The position numbers were made by a program, and so were the translations under genes. A DNA stretch of 64,000 nt from Cordia subcordata (Eukaryota > Streptophyta > Magnoliopsida > Boraginales > Cordiaceae), in assembly GCA_028554755.1 (NCBI GenBank), contig JAPTOF010000008.1, positions 13,993,001-14,057,000 of the forward strand, read 5' to 3'. Positions 35,067 through 45,399 of the stretch are shown in pieces. Under the pieces are notes generated by a model. That model was not told the DNA's origin and did no database searches. It was given only the letters and a program-made list of their open reading frames with translations. How positions within the stretch are numbered: the stretch's first letter is position 1; every line of letters begins with the position of its first letter.

Positions 35067-35071
35067 AAGAA

Positions 35072-37066
35072 TTTTCAACAAGTTTGGGGCGAGAAGCAAA
35101 TTGCTATGCCTAATGCTATTGGTAAGCCAACTATTCCTATATTAGTTTCTCCACCAATATGCTAAAGAGAAGAACAAGGAAAAATTGAGATAAGGGACCT
35201 ACCACTCTAATATTTTTCTTGTTATGTATTTATAGGTGGATCAATTCTTAAAGCCTTGACAACTTCAACCGAGTTGGTATGTTTGTACAAACAGGACATT
35301 TCTTGAACAATAGTCATGGCTTTTCAAAGCTTGGATGGCTCAACTTGAACTGTAAAGTCCCATGGTTTTTCCTATGGGCTTTCTACCTTACCTAAAGACT
35401 ATCTAGAAATCATCTCCAGTTTTACTTCTCATCTATTATTTGCCAATGCAGCATCAAAACTAAACTTGAAAATACCACCCAAAAACTTAATCTGAACTAG
35501 ATGCGTGCTCAAATGTGTCAATAAATCTATTCATTTCAGGTTTGAACTTGCAAGTACATAGAATTATTGTTGATATGAGGTGTACCTAACCTAACCTAGA
35601 CTTTGCCAAGTTTAGCCTTACTTGAATAAGGTAGCAACTAGATTGAATTCTATAATCTCAGCTACACTATTCAAATAGTCAGGATCAAGCTCAAAATTTT
35701 TGGAATAAAACGTTAGCTAGCTAATAGAAGACTTAACTTTTTTCTTTCAAATTATTGGGTTTACATATGAATTTAAATTGAACTCAACATTTCTAAGTTT
35801 ATCACACTAAGGACACCTAATCTGATTAGTCCAAGGTCCTGTAATTGGATCATCTTAAGGATTCTTAACCCAATCCAAATTCTAACATGCTCACTATCTA
35901 TAAATACTGCAAGGATCAATGGCTCAAGGTAACTCAATTTTATTCAGCTCATTTAATATACACTTATAAGTAATTTTTGCTTACAATTATATTGTGTCCG
36001 AATCAGATTACTATGTTCTAGTGACTTCAGCATTGAAATCTCTTACCCCAAGTCACTTGACCTATCTTTTTCTTGTTGCATGTCTGCCACGCAGTTCAAT
36101 TTGGATGTTAACTAATGATTTGAAAAGAGAAAGAGAATTTGACTAAATCAATAAAGAAAACTCTAACTAAAATAATTAACTAAATCCCTAACTAATTAAT
36201 AGAAACTCGCAATAAATTAATCAATAGAAATTAATGAAAGAAAAATGAACAAAAATTGAAATTAATAAACTGACAAAACTCTACAAATAAAGATGACTAG
36301 AGCATGTGAATTCACCTAAAAACCTACTAGATATTTTATTTAGTTGTGCAATTTCTTCCTATTAATTTAATCTAATTGGCCAGATTTTCTAGATTAGCAA
36401 ATTATCTCTCCGAGTAGAATCAAAATTACACTCACAAGTTTTCTTAGCTATATCTCTATGTAAAAATAACCTATGAGTGTGCTTAAAGGTCAGGAATTCT
36501 CAAACTTGGCTATACTAACTTTGTTCATGTCTTCATGCAACAAATAATTAACATCAACTCTTACAGGTCTATTACACATATCACCTCTTAGTCTCAACAA
36601 GCAATTAAAATCATTCAATTGGTGGCAAAACAAAAGAGAGCATTAAGTACAATATGAATTGATAGAAATTAAATTAATAGCATAAAAATTAAGCCCAATG
36701 CACAACCTAAACTAAATTATTCACATTATAGTTGAAGATTTCATCACAGCCCGAGTACTAGAAAATTAGCTCATGTTCAAGAACATAAATCCTAAAAGAA
36801 TTAATTGAGACATTAATTAATGGAGACGTATTAAAATAAATAAAGTATAAAATTGAAAATTAAAAATAAAACTGAAATATAAATCAAATATGAAAATTAA
36901 ATTCAAAACTAATATAGAAATCTAAAACAACAAATAAAGTAAAACAATAATCTAAAACTAAAGCTAAAATTTTTAAAAAAAGTAAATCTAAAAATTAAAC
37001 AAAAAATTAAATTTAAATCGGAATCTAAAGCTGAAATCTAACTTGAAGAAAATTTAAACAGTGTAG
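35072..37066. other. Unassigned AT-rich DNA
   Basis: Probably old repeat sequence. The right third (36140-37060) is strongly A-rich (AAAATTAAAAATAAA). No reading frame or element boundary is supported. Confidence 0.35.
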
Positions 37067-37336
37067 AGATCTGTTGGAAATTCAGGGTGTTTGGAACGAA
37101 GATAAACAAGATAACAAAAATGTAAAACACGACGGACACATTATTTTTAATGTGGTTTGGCCTTCGGCCTACGTCCATAGACAGACAAAAGAATTCCACT
37201 ATGATAAGAACGAATACAATACATGGAGAGAGAGCTTGGGCCTAAGGGCCCTCACTCCAAATGCTCTACTTACCCTCATGGTCACTTACTCTTTAACTTA
37301 CCTCTCTGTTTCTCTATCTCACTATAATATAATAGG

Positions 37337-37746
37337 TGTAAGGTCTGGCCCGTATTTTAATAGTACTTAAAGAATATGAGAAGACTTACCATATTTGTTG
37401 TCCTGACTTACCATATTTGTTTACCATATTTATTGTCCTGCCTTTTTTTTAGTTCTGCTTTATTTGTATTTCTACATTAATTATATACTGCTATATCTTG
37501 CAGTCTTTGAGTCATATAAATAGGTGCTTAACCTATTGCAATAGGTGTAAGGGAGCGATAGAGACATGACGCAGGTAGCAGAGAGCGTTTAGAGCTAGAA
37601 CGAGAGTTCATCTTGTATTCATTATCAATATTGTCTTAATAAAATTCTCCTTCTATTTGTAAAGTAGGCGTTGATCGAACCATGTAAAATAGTATCATTA
37701 ATTTCTTGTTTATTTTGTCTCGGTTTACACCACGTTTTTCCCAACA
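37337..37746 (+). repeat. Element 2, 5' LTR
   Basis: 410 bp with TATA box CATATAAATAGG at about 37513. It contains a local repeat of CTTACCATATTTGTTGTCCTG absent from the 3' copy, which explains most of the length difference. Confidence 0.88.
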
Positions 37747-37890
37747 AACTAGTTTTGAGAGTTCGGGTTGCAAGTTGGGTATCATTGTCATGGGTATTAT
37801 TGTGGCAAAATTTTGTAGGTATGAGAGCACAAAAATGTGAATGAAGAAGGAAAATCTGGTTTAATGCGTGTGTGTGAGTTGCGGTGACAA

Positions 37891-38140
37891 CTTTGACCAC
37901 ATTTGACTATAGTTGACCAAACTTTGACTTTGACCAAAGTTTGACCGGACCTACCCCAAAGTTTTTCAATGTGCTGAGTCTATTTTGGCCCTTCGTTTTG
38001 CAAAATTTCGCTTTGAAGTACGCGTTTTAGGATATCATTAACTTTGACCCCGAATTTGACTTTTGACCCAAGCTGACTAAAGGGAGTATCCTAGGGTTTT
38101 ACGGCGTGCTAAGTTCAAATTTGCATTTGGTTTGACCAAA
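37891..38140 (+). promoter_or_regulatory. TTGAC(C) motif array in element 2 leader
   Basis: At least nine TTGAC cores, most TTGACC, lie between 37891 and 38140, six of them within 60 bases. TTGAC(C/T) is the core of the W-box bound by plant WRKY factors. Whether any factor binds here is inference. The array sits downstream of the LTR and upstream of gag, and a related array is present in elements 1 and 3. Confidence 0.45.
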
Positions 38141-38160
38141 TTTTGTTCTGAGTTTGTGTT

Positions 38161-39039
38161 TTGAAAGAAAAGAAGATGAGTTCGACTTCGGTGAAGTTCG
38201 AGATTGAGAAATTCGACGATAAAGGCAGTTTCAGTGTTTGGAAGATCAAGTTCAAGGCTTTCATGGTCATGCAAGGACTTTGGAAAGTGCTTGAAGGAAA
38301 GATCAAGAAGGAACTCGAACTGGAGGAAAAGGAGGAACTAGAGGAAAGGGCTTTAAGTGCAATATAAATGAGCATTACTAATGATGTATTGATAGAGATA
38401 GCCGATAAGGAGATAGCGGTCGAGGCTTGGAAGGCTCTGATGGATCTTTATGGGTCTAAATCACTAACAAATCACCTCTATCGCAAGAAGAGATTGTATA
38501 CTCTCAAGATGAAAGAGAGTACGCCCATGAAAGAACATCTTGATGAGTTTTGCGATGGAATTGAAGAACATATATGAGTGACGATTGATTCTGAAGATCT
38601 TGCCCTTGTTTTGGTGTGTTCTCTACCAGCCTTATATGATAACTTCGTAGACACTCTATTGCAGAAATGTAACAAGATTAGTTTGGATGATATTTGTTCA
38701 GCATTGAAGTCTAAGGATTTGAAGAAATACTTCCCGAGAAACAAAGTGGAGGTTCAGGGAGAGGGATTAATAAGTCGAGCAGGAAAATACAAGAAAGAGA
38801 GATCTTCATGGAAGTCAAAACCAAGAGTAAAAGATGTGACATGTTATGAATATAGGGAACAAGGTCACATTAAGCAATATTGCCCAAAGAGAGGTAAGCA
38901 AGAATTAGCGAATGTTATGGACAATGCAGAGGACGAAAGTTCTGATAGTATTGGGGATGTCTTGTTTGTCACTATTGGACAATGGCAAGACAGTGGATTT
39001 TTTATTTTGGTGCTATGTTTCACATGTGTCCTAGGATAG
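38161..39039 (+). pseudogene. Copia-type gag of element 2, two in-frame stops
   Basis: A single frame runs from the Met at 38161 (a second Met starts MSSTSVKFEIEKFDD) to 39039. It has in-frame stops after RALSAI (TAA) and GIEEHI (TGA). Recognisable gag features are GSFSVWKIKFKAFMVMQGLW, EIAVEAWKALMDLYGSKSL, LDEFCDGIEEHI and SLPALYDNFVDTLL, the usual plant Copia capsid order. The zinc knuckle CYEYREQGHIKQYC keeps C, H and C but the second Cys is Tyr. At about 290 residues it has a normal length. Gag forms the particle. Because only two stops interrupt it, this looks like a fairly young decay. Confidence 0.85.
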
Positions 39040-39330
39040 ATTGGTTTTCTACTTATTTCAAAAAGAGTGAAAATTTCTATCTTGGGAATAGCCTTACGTT
39101 AGACGTGGCTGGAACAGGCATCATGAAGATCAAGATGTTTGATGGCACTATCAGATTTTTCGAGTGTTGGAATTTCTCTAAGTTGAAGAAGAAATTGATT
39201 TCTCTTGGGCTGTTAGATTCTTGCAAATGAAAGTTTCATTACAAGAATATAGTAGTTAAAGTGCATAGGGGTTCTTGTTTGCTCTTGAGAAGGTTTTAGA
39301 CAGATAATCTATATACATTTTATGTTTGTA
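38975..39330 (+). pseudogene. Protease and pre-integrase remnant of element 2
   Basis: A frame shifted from gag reads WIFYFGAMFHMCPRIDWFST, where D-S-G of the Copia aspartic protease active site is replaced by Y-F-G, so catalysis would be lost. It continues GNSLTLDVAGTGIMKIKMFD and LKKKLISLGLLDS, the protease C-terminal half. Then come FHYKNIVVKVHRGSCLLLRR and DNLYTFYVCTVKG, resembling the segment before integrase. No integrase zinc finger or core follows. Confidence 0.75.
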
Positions 39331-39810
39331 CGGTTAAGGGTATTAGGGTGGAAGATGGACAGAAGGGTGCCATCGAGCAGGTGGAGCTATGTGGCGATGT
39401 TCTTAGGGCTTTAGAGAATGGCAATAGAGGTTCGGTCTAATAGGAGATACAAAGTGAATGTGTACCTTTAAGTGAGCAGTGCAACGTTGTTTCTAAGAAG
39501 AGTGGATATAGTGAAGAATCTCTTGGAGATGGAACAAATGATGAGGCTTATGCTTTGATTGCCGGGGCGATGAATATGAATGAGCAAGTGTTCCATGGTG
39601 GGGTTGAAGATGGCCCAAGGGTGGCTCAATTGAAAGACATTATGAGTAAAGAGATGGAGTCTCTTCGACTATCTTAGGATGAGGTGGAGCATGTGGGTGA
39701 TGTTCCCAAATTAAGTGGTGTTAACATTAAGGTTGAGGATGTTGTAGAAGACACTCAAGATGTTTCACTTGTAAGCAACATGGGTAGCAGAGATCCGGCG
39801 CTATGAGTAC
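39330..39810 (+). pseudogene. Acidic coding-like stretch of unknown origin
   Basis: The pre-integrase frame continues for about 155 codons with only a TAA-TAG pair and one further TAG. It is rich in Glu, Asp, Gly and Val: RVEDGQKGAIEQVELCGD, EESLGDGTNDEAYALIAGAM, EDGPRVAQLKDIMSKEMES and GVNIKVEDVVEDTQDVSLVS. It resembles no Copia pol domain I know. It could be the acidic linker that lies between integrase and RT in Copia pol, left after a deletion of the core, or an unrelated sequence. The frame ends in TGA near 39807. Confidence 0.4.
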
Positions 39811-39957
39811 ATTGGAAGGCAATGGGTCGCTTAGACAGTTACGAGGCATTGTCTATATAGGCAATGCGAAATGGTGAGCCTAGTTGTGGTTAGTTGGCAA
39901 AGGAGAGGAGAATTTTGGTTGGTCGATAGGGAGTGAATACGGTTAAAGGTGGAGATT

Positions 39958-40333
39958 TGTAAGGTGTAGCCCATATTCTAGTGGCACCTAAAGAATATGG
40001 GAAGACTTACCATATTTGTTGTCTTGCCTTTTTTCTAGTTTTGCCTTATTTGTATTTCTACATTAATTATATACTGCCATATCTTGTAATCTTTGAGTCC
40101 TATAAATAGGTGCTTAGCTTATTGTAATAGGTATGAGGGAGAGATAGAAATGTGAGGCAGGTAGTAGAGAGAATTTAGAGCTAGAGTGAGAGTCCATCTT
40201 GCATTCATTATTGACGTTGTCTTAATAAAATTCTCTTTTTGCCCATGGAGTATGCGTTGGCCGAATCACGTAAAATAGTGTCATTAATTTCTTGTTTATT
40301 TCATCTCAATTTACAGCACATTTTTCCCCAACA
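39958..40333 (+). repeat. Element 2, 3' LTR
   Basis: 376 bp starting TGTAAGGTGTAGCCC and ending TTTCCCCAACA; TATA box CCTATAAATAGG near 40098. Confidence 0.88.
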
Positions 40334-43112
40334 GTAGGCAAAACCCTTATTTATAGAATACAAGAAACACTAAATATGGCAACACTACGAATATGGTGAT
40401 GCTTCAAATATGATAAGACTAAAGATATGGTAAGAGAACAAATAAGGCAGGTCTCAAACTCTAAGGCCCTATATTTCTATGGCCAATCAGAATACGGGCC
40501 AAACCTTACAAATCTCCACCTTGGCCGTATTTGCTCTTAATCAGCAACCTCAAATCCCTTTTGCTCAAGCTGCCAAATCTGCCCCACGAAAGGCCCGCTG
40601 CCATGCATTGTCATACCTCTCATGATCACCTCAAGATCGAACTAATATATGCAATGCTCTGCAGCGATTTAAGGAACTCTTCTAAGCGCTTATAGCATCC
40701 TCAATAGCTAATGCTTCTATCGCTCCATCTCTTCCTTAGATCCATATCCGTAGTACCAACTCACTAAATCTTACTAGGACTAGGACCCCTCTGACTCGTC
40801 CTCTCATTATTCAGTTTATTGCCACATCCATTAGACTCGCCCGTCTCAATCTGTTGAGTTAACCTAATTTAGCTACCTTTGGCCATCTCTTAGAGAGCTC
40901 TCTGAGCTTCTACAGTGAGCTCTACCTACTCCATGGCACCATAGTTCAAATCAACTCCAAGATACGTCTCACCGTGTACCTCTAATTTCTGAGTCACAAA
41001 TAGACTACTCTAATTTCTACTTGACGGAACACTTGACCCGGCCAACTTCACCTATTCCTTTATTCCACAATCTGCCAACTACTGCTTCTGATTCCCTTTT
41101 GTGGTCCCACACGTCTCTACTAAAAATCTCAGAGACTTGGTCTTTAAACACTAGAGTAGAAAACCTCATCTTCTACACATTATTCTTTACCTCCAGCTTG
41201 CCATCCACCAAGTAAGTAGAGCAACACATCAACAAGACAACCACACTGAGAAGTACCTCTAGAAGCTATGAATGGAGATCGTATCATCTAGTAGCACATC
41301 TCAGTCTTAAATCTTTGACCCATGGCAACTCAGAGAAAGTTCCAACTTTCTTTAAAAGAGTTCACCCAACTCTTCACACAAAGCTTCCAACATATGTCCT
41401 CTATGAGACGCACACCGCTCTTAACTGGACACCATGTTGGAACACTTATCGTCTTCATGAGTACCCACCGATCACCTTGTAAGTTTGTATCTACAAGTGA
41501 TCACTACATCCAGAAGGAACCTATACGACTGCTCAACTGAACTAGGCCTCAATCTACTTGCCCAAGAGACACAATCACCACATATGAGTCTCCTTGTCTT
41601 CTCCGCAACGCAGCACCTGTTAGTTCTTGTAGTCAGTCCTTTTCTTACATGTGGCTCACACCGCTACAAAAGTGTAGCGTCTCATCACTTCTCCATGATA
41701 CAACACACGTGATGGTACTCATCTAAGAAGATGAGCACAAATGTCCATCAATCAATCTTTGCACGTTTACACATTCCCAAAGTTTGAAACCATCTTCATT
41801 TACTTCAAAAACACACAAAACCACTTGGAATTTGGCCAAACAGGTTGCAAATTCAGACTCAGTACATCAAAAACCTTTGGGAACCCCAAGTCAACTCTAG
41901 TCAACACCCGGCCAAACACAAAACCGCAGTAAAAGTCAACAAAATCCCAAAAATACGCACTTCAGAGTCGAGTTTTGCCAAATGGAGCTTATAATCGGAT
42001 TCAGGATGCCAAAAAATGTTGGCGTACACCTCTATTAACTCAATTTGAATCTAGTCGAGGCTTAGTCAAATAAGTCAAATTTTCTGGTCAAATGAGGTCA
42101 AACGAGGCTCATAGATTCTACTTTGCACGCATCACACTGGATCTAAGCACCACTAGGTTTGAACAACCTAGATTAGTACCTTAAATCAGCCATACGCACC
42201 AAATTCACATGTGTTGTTCTACACCCAACCATATCATTTCACCATCAAATCTCAACATCTAATGGTCAAACAACACAAGTACACCATAGCACCATGATCC
42301 ACAATGCACTATTGCAAGCCCCATAACCATCTTCTTGTCAACTTGTTTAAACATGACTAAGCAAACCCAAACAAGCTTTAAACCAACCCGCGACGCTCAC
42401 CCGAGCACTGCTAACGATCCAACAATCAAATCTAAAATTGGACGACATCATCGCGATCATCAGATCTCGACAAGCACCATGGCTACATTTGATTGACATC
42501 TCAAAGTTGCTATATCGTCCACAGCCACTGTTTGACGTTGTCGTCTTCTTCTTCTCCAGCGCATTCTAATGCAATGAAACATCTCGAAACCGCAGTTAAA
42601 AGCTTCTTTGCACCGTTTCCTTTTGATTGGTACTGGCCATGCTATGTTTTGTTACTCTAAACAAGAAATGCCATTGAAGCTCCACCTTCTTCAACCAAGG
42701 CTCATGGCTGCGACCTTCTTCTTCCTGCCGGCAACATTGTTGGCCGTCACGTAAACACCACCATTGCCAAAGGCATCCCTTCATGACAACAGTCTTCAGG
42801 CACCTTCCAACTCTGGCAATGATTTCTTCTCTAATTAGATGGTTCAACCAACGTGGATTCCTTCATGACACAAATTTCTTTCTTGGTGATGACATTAGCA
42901 ACCACGGCTTGCTGACATCAGCCCTTGTTCGGACTAAAAATATGGAATAGTTCTACATCCGTTTTCCTCGCCAAAATCTCATGCCAAGTTTTGCTATTTC
43001 ATTTTTCGTGCCAAACAGCTGAATCAAAATTATGAACTAACAAAAGCTCTTCATGCGTGCTTTTTACCCGATTTTCTTGCCTAGTTCTTTAAATCGGGCT
43101 CTGATACTAGTT

Positions 43113-43493
43113 TGTTAGGAAATCGAGGTGTTTGGAACGAAGATAAACAAGATAGAGAAAGATGTAAAACACGATGGACACACTATTTTTAAATTGGTTC
43201 GAGCTTCGACTTACGTTCATAGGCAGACAAGAGAATTTCACTATGATAAGAACGAATACAACATACAGAGAGAAAGAGCTCAGGCCTAGGGTCCCTCACC
43301 CCTCACATTTTCCTCACCCTCAAGGTCACTCGCTCTCTATCTTACCTCTCTGTTTCACTGTCTCACTATAATACAATAGGCAAAGCCCCTACATATAGAG
43401 TACAAGAAACATTAAATACAGTAGTACTATGAATATGGTAATACTCTAAATATGATAAGACTAGAGATATGGTAAGAGGACAAATAAGGCAGG
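43113..43493 (-). repeat. Element 3, 5' LTR (truncated)
   Basis: Reads TGTTAGGAAATCGAGG on the plus strand and is similar to 37072 onwards. It breaks off after AATAAGGCAGG, where the LTR-like repeat starting TGATGTGTG begins. Confidence 0.8.
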
Positions 43494-44325
43494 TGATGTG
43501 TGCTATTCGTATCGAGTTTTACACCCACAAATGTACGGATCGTTCATGGTATAGTGGATTCGAGTGCGGGTATCGTCTCCACAGGGAGGCTACCTTAGTT
43601 TAGTCTCTATGTGCTCAAGTGCCTTAAACAAGCTACATGTGTGTGTGCTTACTTTAGGATGGAAGGGAGCTCGGAAAAAATAAAAACTAATCTATGGAGG
43701 AACTTAAAAGAGCTAAACTAAGGAAGGAAAAACTAACAAAGAAAAAGGGGACCTAGGGTGATTGCATTGTAGCTAGACTTGGGCTATGATAATGAATGAG
43801 GTCTATCTAAGGCTCGGGACTTCTATTGTTGTTGTGTTGATCGGGGGTTCTCTTAACCAATACTAGTGGTTTAACCCGTTAGCTGGATTTAAAGCTAAGG
43901 CCCAATCCTTCCTAGCTTACGCAATCCGTAATTAAAACTTATCCTCTTGGCTGGATTTAAAGCCAAGGACTAGCACCTAAACACTATGTGACATTAAGGC
44001 TCGATTAACCAACACTAACGTGAGTAAGGGATACTCTAGTCTAGGTTAAATTATCCGCTTGGCTGGATTTAAAGCCAAGGACTAGCACCTAAACTCGACT
44101 AAGCATAGCATGTAACCTATTAGCTGGATTTAAAGCTAAAGCCTACTCTACTAAGCAAAGCCATGAGATTAAGCACAATCACATCACCCATATAAGTAGA
44201 TAAGAGCATTTGAAGCACAAATAACACATGCATATTCACTTAGGCATTTTAACAAACACATAGACATGTTTGATTTTCAATACATAGACATATTGAATCA
44301 TGCCATAAATTTATGTAAACAAATT
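43494..44325 (-). mobile_element. Ty3/gypsy-type LTR-like fragment (copy 3), truncated
   Basis: Starts TGATGTGTGCTATTCG directly at the break of the element 3 LTR. It shares ACGGATCGTTC, ATCGTCTCCACAGGGAGGC and CATTTTAACAAACACATAGA with copy 1. It stops where the CACTA-type end begins at 44326. Its continuation was not recognised right of 55239. It carries four small hairpin motifs (see 43879-44139). Confidence 0.5.
43879..44139. repeat. Four copies of a 20-nt hairpin motif
   Basis: Copies at 43879-43898, 43947-43966, 44059-44078 and 44120-44139 share the loop GGATTTAA. They have either a TTAGCT/AGCTAA stem (first and fourth) or a TTGGCT/AGCCAA stem (second and third). Both arms change together. 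A related 20-mer with TTGGTT/AGCCAA lies at 27292-27311 in copy 2. Confidence 0.75.
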
Positions 44326-44334
44326 CACTTTCTG

Positions 44335-44530
44335 TCGCTAAAGTTTGCGACCGCCACAAGTCGGTCACAAAATTACTGACCGATTTTAATGTCGGTCGCT
44401 AAATTTAGCGATCGATTTTACCTCGGTTGCAAAATTTAGCTAGCGATTTTGAAATCGGTTGCTAATTTAGCTACCGATTCTTAAATCGGTAGCTAATTTT
44501 GTGACCAATTTCAAAATCGGTAGCTAAATT
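44335..44530. repeat. CACTA left subterminal repeats
   Basis: About eight GTCGGTCGCTAA / ATCGGTAGCTAA-type units in alternating orientation, matching the right block at 54820-55215. Confidence 0.75.
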
Positions 44531-45164
44531 TGAAGTTTCAAAAAAAAAAAAACTTGAAGGAGTTGTAGTTTAAAAAATGCAAATATTTTCCATCCTATTG
44601 TTTGGCCTATATATAATGCATATTTACTTTACATATATATACATATATTCATATTTAAATTTAAAAGATTATGTATTTATACATACTACATACTATAAAT
44701 CTAACAAAATTATATTAATGAATATGTCTATTAAAATTTAATTTGGTTGGTTTTCTTTTCAGACAATTTTTCTTATTTGAACAAATTTAATCATAGCATC
44801 TACTTATTACTTGATTGATGGTTTTGTGTATAGATAAATCACTGTATTTAAGTAAATTGATCTTAATTATATTGCTAATTGTAATGATAATTTTATTTAT
44901 ACTATAAACGTTTTTACTTTTTATTGTATTAACAATGTTATTAACTAAATTAACTTTTCAATGTCTAACTTAACCATGGTTAGTTTAATTAACTTTAAGT
45001 ACGATATTTTAATGTAATATAATTGCATTAAATATAGTATTTGTGTATTAGTATATTAACAATAATATATTTGTATATTATATAGTATATATATACTATC
45101 ATGATAGTATATAGTATCATATTATTTTAGATTCATTATTGTAAGATTATTATTTTGTATTTTT
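44531..45164. other. AT-rich CACTA interior
   Basis: Very AT-rich, no coding frame. Ends at the left viral repeat. Confidence 0.4.
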
Positions 45165-45393
45165 ACCAAAAACGGCCCAAGTAGCAAAGTAGCATATAAA
45201 CAAAGACATTTTGTAAGCAGATATAAATCAAATAAGTTTAGAAAATAGCAATATAATTGAAAGTAAATTTGAAATAGAAAATATACCTTAAATTTGATGG
45301 CGCAGCAAAAGTTTGAACAAAACATTTTTGAATAGGAACAGGAACTGGAACTTTTATTGATGTAGGAGAATGATACAAAGAGAGCATACAACG
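45165..45393 (-). repeat. Viral terminal direct repeat, 3' copy
   Basis: 229 bp matching 52340-52563 with about 14 substitutions, a 1-base indel and a 6-base indel. Its left limit corresponds to the first bases of the primer site (TGGTA on the minus strand). An AATAAA-like signal (ATCAATAAAAG, minus strand) lies near 45350-45360. Confidence 0.88.
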
Positions 45394-45399
45394 AAATTC

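Larger units (their letters stand above)
31602..35071 (+). mobile_element. Non-autonomous LTR element without gag or pol (element 1)
   Basis: LTRs lie at 31607-32020 and 34659-35066. The TSD is AAGAA on both sides (31602-31606 and 35067-35071). LTR ends are TGTAAG (TATAAG in the 5' copy) and CCCAACA/TCCAACA. The primer site after the 5' LTR is degraded (AACCGGTAAGCCCGG, expected AACTGGTATCAGAGCCCGG). The polypurine tract AAGGTGGAGATT precedes the 3' LTR. The 2.6-kb interior holds no gag, protease, integrase or RT signature. It shares a TTGAC-rich leader with element 2 and most of its interior with element 3. It would need proteins from a relative. Confidence 0.85.
37332..40338 (+). mobile_element. 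Gag-only LTR retroelement (TR-GAG-like, element 2), nested
   Basis: LTRs lie at 37337-37746 and 39958-40333, starting TGTAAGG and ending CCCAACA. The TSD is ATAGG (37332-37336) and GTAGG (40334-40338), one mismatch. The insertion lies within the LTR of element 3, whose two halves continue on either side. The primer-site region AACTAGTTTTGAGAG is degraded. The polypurine tract AAAGGTGGAGATT precedes the 3' LTR. The interior of about 2.2 kb carries gag, a partial protease and a pre-integrase segment, but no integrase core, RT or RNase H. Structurally this matches what has been called TR-GAG in plants. Confidence 0.88.
37072..43493 (-). mobile_element. Gag-less LTR element 3, interrupted by element 2
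   Basis: On the minus strand, the 5' LTR is at 43113-43493 (its outer part lost at 43493) and the 3' LTR at 37072-37331 plus 40339-40519, split by element 2. The primer site AACTAGTATCAGAGCCCGA lies next to the 5' LTR (about 43093-43112) and fits initiator-Met tRNA. The polypurine tract AAGGTGGAGATT lies at 40520-40531. The interior (40532-43090) matches element 1 over long stretches, for example GGGTTCCCAAAGGTTTTT and GGTGCTGCGTTG. No gag or pol is seen. The short frames on either strand within it are not coding-like. Confidence 0.8.

Noticed and set aside
38077..38744. Minus-strand frames opposite the element 2 gag
   Set aside because: They mirror the gag coding strand, which has clear capsid and zinc-knuckle motifs on plus.
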